Shown here piece by piece: positions 8,406 to 14,885 of a DNA stretch of 24,993 nucleotides; position 1 is the first letter of the stretch; every line of letters starts with the position of its first letter. The translations under genes were made by a program, and so were the position numbers. Origin of the DNA: a virus; the IMG/VR virus record IMGVR_UViG_3300042555_000174, positions 1 through 24,993 of that record; one strand, 5' to 3'. Under the pieces are notes generated by a model, which worked only from the letters and a program-made list of their open reading frames with translations, was not told the DNA's origin and searched no databases.

Positions 8406-8655
8406 ATAAGTTATGTTTTTTTACAAATTTAAATATAATTTTATTACTACATCCATAAATATTACCTATCTGAACATAGTTTAGTCCATTTATTAAATGG
8501 TTTTTTATTTCATCAACCACTAAATTATAAATATTAGATTTTGGTTTATATATTTCATATTGTCTTAAATTTTTATTAATTGTGTTTATAGCACAATTAA
8601 ATAAATTACTAATTTCTTTTATAGTTTTATTTTTTATAATATGTGAACTACCCAA
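8395..8655 (-). pseudogene. HTH-containing fragment downstream of the GIY-YIG gene
   Basis: An 86-residue frame with two helix-turn-helix-like segments (KTIKEISNLFNCAINTINK; NGLNYVQIGNIYGCSNKII). It has no ATG anywhere. The only usual start is a TTG at 8655 inside the hairpin that ends the GIY-YIG gene, and a TAG lies just upstream. Tandem HTH modules are common at the C-terminus of phage GIY-YIG and HNH homing endonucleases, so this is probably the detached C-terminal part of such an enzyme in another frame. Its 3' end overlaps the ATG at 8405 of the gp14-like gene. Two TATTTAT motifs lie in it (8526-8534 and 8454-8462) and might serve the gp14-like gene. It could also be translated from the TTG as a small DNA-binding protein. 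Confidence 0.4.
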
Positions 8656-8690
8656 CCACTAAAGATGGTTGGGCTTCAGGACTCGTAGAC
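8640..8690 (-). mobile_element. IS200/IS605-like right end (TnpB-type 3' hairpin)
   Basis: On the minus strand an 8-bp perfect stem (8651-8658 with 8666-8673, loop TCTTTAG) is preceded by CGAGTCCTGAAG and followed by TAGTTCACA. I recognise this arrangement (GAAG, GC-rich stem, CTTTAG loop, GGTAGTTCA) from right ends of IS200/IS605-family elements, where it forms the 3' end of the TnpB guide RNA scaffold. No TnpA or TnpB is present; the upstream ORF is a GIY-YIG nuclease. The hairpin is also unusually GC-rich for its surroundings. The match is from memory and was not searched. Confidence 0.45.
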
Positions 8691-9094
8691 TCACCTAATG
8701 GTAACGCCTCCTCCTGTTTTTGTTTAATGTCCGATTCTATTCTATAACCAGACAATATGTTTATTCCTTGTTTCAGGATGTTTTTACCTAATATTGGATT
8801 TATATTACCACCATCAGCAAGGTTAAATAAATCAAAATTTAATTGTCTATATTTTGAAATTTCGTCTATTTCAGCTTGTAATAAATCATCATATGATTTA
8901 CATTCTTTTATTTGTCTAATTATTGGTCTTTTATTTTCATTTTTTAAATCATTAAACCAAGATGCGATAAATTGATTTGTTGGTGATTTTAAATGACCGT
9001 TTAATCTTCTTTGTAGTCCATTTTTTGTTATACCAATATACTTTAATTCGTTAGTGTCTGGACAAAATAAACCATATAATTCAAACCTATTCAT
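8648..9094 (-). CDS. GIY-YIG homing endonuclease
   Basis: A 148-residue protein with a GIY-YIG nuclease domain at about 4-95. LYGLF (6-10) stands for the GIY strand and KYIGIT (18-23) for YIG. A basic RRLNGHL follows (Arg near 28-29, His 34), with the Glu of LLQAEIDEI near 74 as metal ligand and a closing NLADGGN. Such enzymes cut DNA as monomers and are common mobile genes of T4-like phages. The last ~22 residues (EEALPLGESTSPEAQPSLVV) do not look like a GIY-YIG tail; they are encoded by the IS605-like right-end sequence. The ATG at 9094 is only 4 nt from an ATATTTATC motif. It lies between the gp14-like and helicase genes and is transcribed away from the helicase. Confidence 0.78.
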   Translation of the reverse strand: MNRFELYGLFCPDTNELKYIGITKNGLQRRLNGHLKSPTNQFIASWFNDLKNENKRPIIRQIKECKSYDDLLQAEIDEISKYRQLNFDLFNLADGGNINPILGKNILKQGINILSGYRIESDIKQKQEEALPLGESTSPEAQPSLVVG

Positions 9095-9098
9095 TATT

Positions 9099-9107
9099 GA
9101 TAAATAT
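9099..9107 (-). promoter_or_regulatory. Candidate promoter element, GIY-YIG gene
   Basis: ATATTTATC on the coding strand, 4 nt before the ATG at 9094, in a 48-bp divergent intergenic region. Confidence 0.35.
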
Positions 9108-9123
9108 CATTTTATGATTATTT

Positions 9124-9132
9124 TTATTTATA
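9124..9132 (+). promoter_or_regulatory. Candidate promoter element, helicase gene
   Basis: TTATTTATA on the coding strand, 10 nt before the TTG at 9143. Confidence 0.3.
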
Positions 9133-9142
9133 TCTTGGAATT

Positions 9143-10903
9143 TTGGAAATACAAAAAAAACTGATAGAACATAAAGCCCTTGATTTATTGGACTCATATA
9201 GTGGGGCCAATAACCATATTCTATATATGAAGACCAAAAAAGAAACTAATAAAAAGTTTTATCCAACAAGAACTCAAGCCGAATATGTTGTAACTTATTT
9301 TGATACAAAACCAAAGGTTGCAAGAAAGTGGGTTGAACTGGATCCATACTTTGCAAAGAAGTTTGCACAAGAAAGATATTTGTTTGAAACGCCAGAAAAA
9401 GTCTATATTGAAAAGCTACTTGTTGAAAAAGATAAATCATATCATATCTGGGGTAAATTTTTTGAAAAAGACAGTTTGTCCGAATTTTGGGTGCCCAAGT
9501 CGTCCCTTATTAAATCACAAACGGTAGATGATATTGTTATTGATTATTCTAAATACGAACATAGACCTCCACTATCACACCAGAAAGAAGCAATAGAAAA
9601 ACTTACAAAATCTAGAAGATTTATTTTAGCTGATGACATGGGCGTCGGAAAGACATGTTCCACAATTATCGCAGCACTTGAGACCAACACAAAAAAAATT
9701 TTGGTAGTTTGTCCTGCGTCACTTAAAATAAATTGGCAACGAGAATTTAACATATATACCAATCGTAGTATTTTTATTGCTGAAGGAAAAAAATTCTCAA
9801 CGGAACACGATATTGTAATTGTTAATTATGATATTTTAAAGAACTTTTATGATATTAAAAACCCAAGTGATTCGCCAATTGGTCAAACTAACTTTGATTT
9901 AATCATATTGGATGAAGCTCATATGGTAAGTAATAGTCAAGCTGCTAGAACAAAAATAATTAATAGTTTTACAAAAAAAGCCAAATATTTGTGGTTATTA
10001 ACGGGAACACCAATGACAAACAGACCAATCAACTATTATAATTTATTAAATTTGATTGAAAGTCCGGTTGCACAAAACTGGATGGCGTATGCTATTCGTT
10101 ATTGTCAAGGATTTCAGTTTAGAGCTGGCAATCGAAAAATATGGAATGTAACCGGAGCATCAAATCTGGAAGAATTAAGAGAAAGAACATCAAAACAAAT
10201 TTTAAGAAGATTAAAAGAAGATGTTTTGGATTTACCGGATAAGATTATTACACCCGTATATTTAAGAACATCATCAAAAGAATATAAAGATTTAATGGGT
10301 GAATATTATGAATGGTTAGAAAATAAAAAAGAAGAATCCTCTTCTCTTACCGTTCAGTTCTCAAAACTTATGAAAGTAAGAAAAGTAATTGCAAATGAAA
10401 AAGTAAAAGAAACAATTGAATTTGCTCAAAATATTATAGACCAAGGAAAAAAAGTAATAATATTTACAAACTTCACAGATACACTTCAACTTATCCATAA
10501 TCATTTTGGTAAAGAATCGGTATATCTTGATGGTAGTTGTAATAAAGTCCAAAGACAATACGCTGTAGATCAATTCCAAGAAAATGAAAAAATTAAAGTG
10601 TTTGTTGGAAACTTAAAAGCCGCCGGTGTTGGACTTACATTAACTTCAGCCGAAGTTGTAATAATGAACGATTTATCATTTGTTCCCGCAGAACACGCAC
10701 AAGCTGAAGATAGGGCATATCGTTACGGTCAAAAAAATAATGTATTAGTTTATTACCCAGTGTTTATTAATACAATTGAAGGTACGATATATGATATTCT
10801 AAATAAAAAGAAAAAAATTATCGGAACCGTAATGGGTGATGAGGTCCAAGATACTGGTGATGTTGTGGAAGAAATTTTGAATCTTATAAATAAAAGACCT
10901 TAA
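9143..10903 (+). CDS. SNF2-family (SMARCAL1-like) DNA helicase/translocase
   Basis: A 586-residue superfamily 2 ATPase. Motif I is LADDMGVGKT (162-171), motif II LDEAH (256-260), motif III LLTGTP (285-290), motif IV VIIFTNFTD (438-446), motif V NLKAAGVGLTLTSA (490-503) and motif VI AEDRAYRYGQ (521-530). The DRAYRYGQ form of motif VI and the PAEHAQ segment before it are typical of SNF2 proteins of the SMARCAL1/HARP type, which reanneal DNA and remodel forks; T4 UvsW has a different motif VI. The N-terminal 140 residues are probably a DNA-binding or accessory domain. A role in fork restart or recombination is inferred. No ATG fits the extended N-terminus: TTG at 9143 gives the full length, and ATG at 9227 would lose 28 residues. 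An in-frame TAA at 9101 limits upstream extension. Confidence 0.8.
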   Translation: MEIQKKLIEHKALDLLDSYSGANNHILYMKTKKETNKKFYPTRTQAEYVVTYFDTKPKVARKWVELDPYFAKKFAQERYLFETPEKVYIEKLLVEKDKSYHIWGKFFEKDSLSEFWVPKSSLIKSQTVDDIVIDYSKYEHRPPLSHQKEAIEKLTKSRRFILADDMGVGKTCSTIIAALETNTKKILVVCPASLKINWQREFNIYTNRSIFIAEGKKFSTEHDIVIVNYDILKNFYDIKNPSDSPIGQTNFDLIILDEAHMVSNSQAARTKIINSFTKKAKYLWLLTGTPMTNRPINYYNLLNLIESPVAQNWMAYAIRYCQGFQFRAGNRKIWNVTGASNLEELRERTSKQILRRLKEDVLDLPDKIITPVYLRTSSKEYKDLMGEYYEWLENKKEESSSLTVQFSKLMKVRKVIANEKVKETIEFAQNIIDQGKKVIIFTNFTDTLQLIHNHFGKESVYLDGSCNKVQRQYAVDQFQENEKIKVFVGNLKAAGVGLTLTSAEVVIMNDLSFVPAEHAQAEDRAYRYGQKNNVLVYYPVFINTIEGTIYDILNKKKKIIGTVMGDEVQDTGDVVEEILNLINKRP

Positions 10904-10921
10904 TTTCTTTTAAACTTATTG

Positions 10922-10930
10922 GTATTTATA
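10922..10930 (+). promoter_or_regulatory. Candidate promoter element, dismutase-fusion gene
   Basis: GTATTTATA, 4 nt before the ATG at 10935. The overlapping TATAAATA also matches the T4 late-promoter consensus and abuts the ATG, so orientation is ambiguous here. Confidence 0.35.
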
Positions 10931-10934
10931 AATA

Positions 10935-13034
10935 ATGAAACTTACTGTAAAACATATTGATTCTGGTCTTGACCCACAAGACAAGAAAATGTATAACGAT
11001 TTTATTAAATTTATAAATTCAAAATATCCAGTCAATAAAGAACTCGAAATTTTATTTCTTGGTGAGAAAAATGGACATATGTCCACTGGGTCTCAAAATA
11101 TGAACGGAGTTATTAAAGTCTTATCCAAAAATAGATTGAACCGTGATATAATGAGAACTCTAGCACACGAATGGGTTCATGCGCATCAAAGATTTGTTTT
11201 AGGTAGAGAAAGAGGTCCGGACATTGGTGGTCAAAATGAAGATGAAGCAAATGCTTTCGCTGGACAATTAATTAAAATGTTTGAAAAAGAATATCCAGAC
11301 TATAATGAACTTGTTTTTGAACATTCAAAACCATTAATAAAAAAACTTGATCTTTTAAAAGAAGAAATTCTTAAAACAGAAAAACAAAATTTACATAAAG
11401 AATTTATTACTGAAATGAAAAAAATTGGTATTGAAAAATTACCATATTCATATTCGGCTATGAAACAATTTGTTGATCCTAAAACAATGGACATTCATTA
11501 CAACAAACATTATAAAGGTTATGTTAAAAAATTAAACGCCGCATTATCAAACAAAAAAGGTGAAATGGAACTTGAGGATATTGTTAAGTCCATATCAAAA
11601 TTTGACACAAAAGTAAGAAACAATGCTGGTGGGGCTTTTAACCATGCTTTATTTTGGAAAATGTTGTCACCAAAAAAACAAAAACCAAGCAAATCAATTT
11701 TAGAAAAAATTAAAAAAGATTTTGGAAATTTAAAAAAATTAAAAGATGAATTTAATTTAATTGCCAAAGATGGTTTTGGTTCTGGTTGGGCTTGGTTAAT
11801 TCTTACAAAAAATAATAAATTAAAAATAACTTTTACACCAAACCAAGATAATCCATTGATGGATGTTGTCAAAGGTGGTGGTTTTCCGTTACTAGGACTT
11901 GATCTTTGGGAACATGCTTATTATTTAAAATATCAAAACAAAAGAGACGAATATATAAATAATTTTTGGAACTATATAAATTGGGATTTTGTTAATGATT
12001 TATATGAAACGAAATCAAAAAAGAAATTAAACGAATCATTAAGAAAAATTATTGTTGAAAATGATACTATGGATTATGATTTAAAAAAGGCAATGAGTCG
12101 TGAATTACAAAAAATCAGACTTATACCCTTGGATGCCGAATCCGCATCAGAAGCAATTAAAAACATCATAACTGCCGAAACTTCAAGAGGTAATATTGAT
12201 TTTAATAGAACACTTGAAGGTCTTATGTCGCTTAATTTGAGTAATGTATCAGAAAGATCAAAATATAGATTTAATAATTATTTTCAAAGATTTGTAAAAA
12301 GTAAGTCAAGAGGTCTTGATTTTGAAGGTATGGTGGCCGGATTTTTAAATGGTGATCTAGCAACAAGTAATGTTTCACCATTCGATGTCTCAACACCAGC
12401 TGGTGATAAAATTTCTTGTAAAATCGTTAGAAGTCAAAAAGAACGAATAACACTTAAAAGTATTAAAGAAACATTGGGTCAATATTTAGCCAACTATTCT
12501 GGTTCTGAAGAAAACAAACAAGAATTGTTAAAGATGAGCCAACAACCAAATTTTCTTAGATTATTGGTAAATCACGAAAATCAAGATTTGAAAAATCAAG
12601 CCGAAGATATATTGGAATTTTTACTTACAGACATCACCGGGTTGTTGGTTGGTATCCCAAATGAAACAAAAGTTGGAATTGATTTATATTATTATGATAA
12701 AAATAAAATTATTGATCTTGTTAAAACACCTGGGTTATTAAATGCCGGAAGATCACCAGAAGCACAAACAATATCATTATCAACAAAAATACTTAGTGGT
12801 GATAAAACTATGTCTGGATTTATTCAGTTTCCAGTTTTAACAATGGATGATTATCAATCTTTTTTAATTGGTGATGAAAAAACAAAAGAAGTTTTAAATT
12901 TATTTAATCAACTTGGAAACAAATACGGTGTTCCAAGACTTGGAGACAATTTACCACAAGACATTATTATAGGTTTATCTAAAAATGAAAGATTCAAGTT
13001 AGATCTTAAAAAATTGGTAAATCCAATAAGGTAA
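10935..13034 (+). CDS. HExxH metallopeptidase-like / Mn-Fe superoxide dismutase / C-terminal domain fusion
   Basis: A 699-residue multidomain protein. Residues 1-125 carry HEWVH (78-82) and a following NEDEANAFAG (101-110), the zinc-site layout of ImmA/IrrE-like peptidases. Residues about 166-357 are a complete iron/manganese superoxide dismutase with all four metal ligands: H188 (DIHYNKHY), H237 (GGAFNHALFW), D323 and H327 (DLWEHAYY). GGAFNH and the NQDNPL segment (303-308) favour the manganese or cambialistic type. Residues 380-699 are unrecognised; E464, D484 and K496 (LDFEG, FDV, ISCK) recall a PD-(D/E)XK core whose E-x-K glutamate is replaced, so catalysis is doubtful. A LNESLRKIIVE segment (365-375) lies at the dismutase/C-terminal junction. 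Dismutase converts superoxide to peroxide and oxygen. Whether it is a virion component is unknown, but the gene lies directly before the gp13-like neck gene. Confidence 0.82.
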   Translation: MKLTVKHIDSGLDPQDKKMYNDFIKFINSKYPVNKELEILFLGEKNGHMSTGSQNMNGVIKVLSKNRLNRDIMRTLAHEWVHAHQRFVLGRERGPDIGGQNEDEANAFAGQLIKMFEKEYPDYNELVFEHSKPLIKKLDLLKEEILKTEKQNLHKEFITEMKKIGIEKLPYSYSAMKQFVDPKTMDIHYNKHYKGYVKKLNAALSNKKGEMELEDIVKSISKFDTKVRNNAGGAFNHALFWKMLSPKKQKPSKSILEKIKKDFGNLKKLKDEFNLIAKDGFGSGWAWLILTKNNKLKITFTPNQDNPLMDVVKGGGFPLLGLDLWEHAYYLKYQNKRDEYINNFWNYINWDFVNDLYETKSKKKLNESLRKIIVENDTMDYDLKKAMSRELQKIRLIPLDAESASEAIKNIITAETSRGNIDFNRTLEGLMSLNLSNVSERSKYRFNNYFQRFVKSKSRGLDFEGMVAGFLNGDLATSNVSPFDVSTPAGDKISCKIVRSQKERITLKSIKETLGQYLANYSGSEENKQELLKMSQQPNFLRLLVNHENQDLKNQAEDILEFLLTDITGLLVGIPNETKVGIDLYYYDKNKIIDLVKTPGLLNAGRSPEAQTISLSTKILSGDKTMSGFIQFPVLTMDDYQSFLIGDEKTKEVLNLFNQLGNKYGVPRLGDNLPQDIIIGLSKNERFKLDLKKLVNPIR

Positions 13035-13042
13035 TATTTATA
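13034..13042 (+). promoter_or_regulatory. Candidate promoter element, gp13-like gene
   Basis: ATATTTATA, 12 nt before the ATG at 13055. Confidence 0.4.
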
Positions 13043-13054
13043 TAAAAAAGAACT

Positions 13055-14179
13055 ATGGCAATTATATCTGAACCAGGAAGGAGCGACCTTTATAAAAAAG
13101 TAAGACATTTACTTGGTGCCCCTTTAAGAAGTGTTGAATTGGAAGACGAACAAATGGATACTCTTCTTGAATTTTCAATTGACGAATATTCACAATATGT
13201 TCAAGATTGGTTAATTGAATCTCAATGGTCAGCATTAAATAATTTAAACCTTGATACACAATCTTTATCCAGAGCTTTCACAACAAGAAGTTTGGATTAT
13301 GAAACAAGATATACTTACGCATACTCAAAAATTGTTGGTCTTCAAGCCGGCGGTGATTGGGTATTGAAAAAAGATTATATTCAGTTGGTTAAAGGACAAC
13401 AAATTTATGAAATTCCGGCAAATAGAGAATTAAATGAGATGTTGTGGTTCACGCCACCAGAAATGAATAACTTACTTTTTGATCCTTGGGCATTTGGTGG
13501 TATTGCTGGTGGTGGTATTTCAGGACCAGCAGGTTATGCTCAAGTTGGTAATTTATCTGGTAGTTACTTTTTAATGCCAGCATTTGATATGTTATTGAGA
13601 ATGCAAGAAATAAATATTCAAAAAAGAATTATCGCTGGTGAATTAACATATAGAGTAACAGCATTACCAGATGGTAAGAAAGCGGTTCATTTGATGAACA
13701 CACCAGGTGGTAAATTTGACTTCGGTAATTCAACATTAATGAAAGGAAAAGTTTGGTATTGGTATTATGATGTTGGTCCGGAAGATAGAGATAAATGTTT
13801 AAAGGATAATCCAGATATTATCAAATTACCATCTGATGTTCCATTTGACAAAATGAGTTGGCACGACTTAAACAATCCGGCACAAATCTGGGTTAGAAGG
13901 TGGTTTATAGCATATTGCAAAGAAACACTTTCAAAGGTTCGTGGTAAATTTAGTGGTAATTTAAAAACACCAGATGGTGATTTACAACTGGAATGGCAAA
14001 CACTAGCGACAGAAGCTAAAGATGAAAAGACAAAATTGATAGATGAATTAATTGGTGCTGAAGGTCGATTAACTAGGTTAAAACCAGAAAAAGTAATAGA
14101 AAGAGACGCATTAATTGCCGAAAACTTAAATAAATCCCTAAAATTTAGGGCGATGCCAAGACAAATATATGTGATATGA
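13055..14179 (+). CDS. Neck / head-completion protein (gp13-like)
   Basis: A 374-residue protein. The N-terminus (RHLLGAPLRSVELEDEQMDTLLEFSIDEYSQYVQDWL) and the mid segment (QLVKGQQIYEIPA, then WYWYYDVGP) fit gp13-type neck proteins. The RRWFIAYCKETLSKVRGKFSG helix near 290-310 and the PDGDLQLEWQTLATEAKDEKTKLIDEL helix after it resemble gp13-like head-tail connectors, which dock on the portal after DNA packaging together with gp14. A Gly-rich loop (FGGIAGGGISGPAG) at about 146-160 is an insertion. T4 gp13 is 309 residues. The gene is on the plus strand, apart from the minus-strand gp14/gp15 block, unlike T4. Its TGA overlaps the next start in an ATGA, suggesting coupled translation. Confidence 0.62.
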   Translation: MAIISEPGRSDLYKKVRHLLGAPLRSVELEDEQMDTLLEFSIDEYSQYVQDWLIESQWSALNNLNLDTQSLSRAFTTRSLDYETRYTYAYSKIVGLQAGGDWVLKKDYIQLVKGQQIYEIPANRELNEMLWFTPPEMNNLLFDPWAFGGIAGGGISGPAGYAQVGNLSGSYFLMPAFDMLLRMQEINIQKRIIAGELTYRVTALPDGKKAVHLMNTPGGKFDFGNSTLMKGKVWYWYYDVGPEDRDKCLKDNPDIIKLPSDVPFDKMSWHDLNNPAQIWVRRWFIAYCKETLSKVRGKFSGNLKTPDGDLQLEWQTLATEAKDEKTKLIDELIGAEGRLTRLKPEKVIERDALIAENLNKSLKFRAMPRQIYVI

Positions 14180-14547
14180 TAAAGGTTGAAAATTTAACAC
14201 CCAGAAAAAATGTTGTTAGATACCAAACACAAACAGTTGTTGAACCGAAAGTGGTCATTGAAACCCCAAAGGAGGTTTGTAAAGTAATTTCTGAAACACA
14301 ATATGTAACAAATGATGAAACTTTTTTAATTGTAAAAGAAGTTGATTATTCTGAAGTTACTTTAAATTCTAATATATCTACAAAAATTACAATAAAATCA
14401 TTAACAAGTGTTTTAGTTAAATCAGATGTTGGTTCTATTGACGAAGAATGGGATGAACTCCTTTTAGAAAAAGGAGCTTGTGTTCAATTCCAATTTGTTG
14501 AGGGTAACTGGTATGTTAAAGCAAGTGATGGTCTAAAGATGGGTTAG
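14176..14547 (+). CDS. Small beta-rich protein coupled to the neck gene
   Basis: A 123-residue hypothetical protein. After a Val-rich stretch (residues 18-45), residues 55-123 alternate hydrophobic residues in beta-strand fashion ([35 protein letters not shown]). The [18 protein letters not shown] and WYVxASDGLK parts resemble short C-terminal modules of phage fibre or decoration proteins; I do not know a function. Translational coupling to the gp13-like gene (ATGA overlap) suggests a virion or assembly role. The 3' end meets the HNH remnant of the opposite strand with a 4-base overlap. Confidence 0.6.
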   Translation: MIKVENLTPRKNVVRYQTQTVVEPKVVIETPKEVCKVISETQYVTNDETFLIVKEVDYSEVTLNSNISTKITIKSLTSVLVKSDVGSIDEEWDELLLEKGACVQFQFVEGNWYVKASDGLKMG

Positions 14548-14705
14548 ATTATCTTTGATCCTTTACTCAAATTTTCTTTAGCCCATAGTGGTTGTAGATT
14601 TGTGTAATGACAAAGCTTGTAAATTTCTTCTTCGTTTTTTGCCGATGATAGTGGTATTATGTGGTCAATATGCCAACCATAAAATCCATAATTATCCCAA
14701 AACAT
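14544..14705 (-). pseudogene. HNH homing endonuclease remnant (C-terminal part)
   Basis: A 53-residue frame from ATG at 14705 to TAA at 14544. It encodes [18 protein letters not shown], then [19 protein letters not shown], the C-terminal half of the HNH family common in phages (H-x-D-H-I-x-P, then N-L-Q-P-L-W). The N-terminal zinc-binding and NUMOD parts are missing and a stop closes the frame 9 nt upstream of the ATG. The ATG overlaps the end of the RHH gene. It looks like a decayed mobile endonuclease. Confidence 0.65.
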
Positions 14706-14838
14706 ACTCTCTAACTAATCTTTCAATTAATGTTGAGACCTTGTGACCGTCATCTTTTATTTTTTGATAAAGTTTAGGATCTAAACTTATACCAAATTTT
14801 ATTTTTTTATCTTCTTGGTTAATTTTTGGTCTCCCCAT
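14692..14838 (-). CDS. Small ribbon-helix-helix protein
   Basis: A 48-residue protein: [12 protein letters not shown], a strand (IKFGISLD), helix ([11 protein letters not shown]) and second helix ([15 protein letters not shown]), the classic RHH/MetJ-Arc pattern. RHH proteins bind DNA as dimers and usually repress. An ATATTTATA motif ends 2 nt before the ATG. Its end overlaps the ATG of the HNH remnant. Its position past the polymerase gene does not by itself show a target. Confidence 0.6.
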   Translation of the reverse strand: MGRPKINQEDKKIKFGISLDPKLYQKIKDDGHKVSTLIERLVREYVLG

Positions 14839-14840
14839 AA

Positions 14841-14849
14841 TATAAATAT
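14841..14849 (-). promoter_or_regulatory. Candidate promoter element, RHH gene
   Basis: ATATTTATA on the coding strand, 2 nt before the ATG at 14838. Confidence 0.35.
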
Positions 14850-14885
14850 CTGTCAGTTTATTAAAGTTTCACTTTTATTAAAAAA

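Noticed and set aside
8640-9094. Complete IS200/IS605 transposon
   Set aside because: No TnpA, TnpB or recognisable left end is present; only a right-end-like hairpin is seen.
11519-11872. 117-residue ORF antisense to the dismutase domain
   Set aside because: It is a mirror of the conserved dismutase reading frame, with no independent support.
14131-14150. Hairpin CCCTAA/TTAGGG that resembles the terminator at 581-610
   Set aside because: It lies inside the gp13-like coding region and no T-run follows; a chance coding palindrome is more likely.
14864-14876. Short inverted repeat AAAGT/ACTTT just past the polymerase stop
   Set aside because: Only five A/T-rich pairs with a 3-nt loop; too weak to call a terminator.
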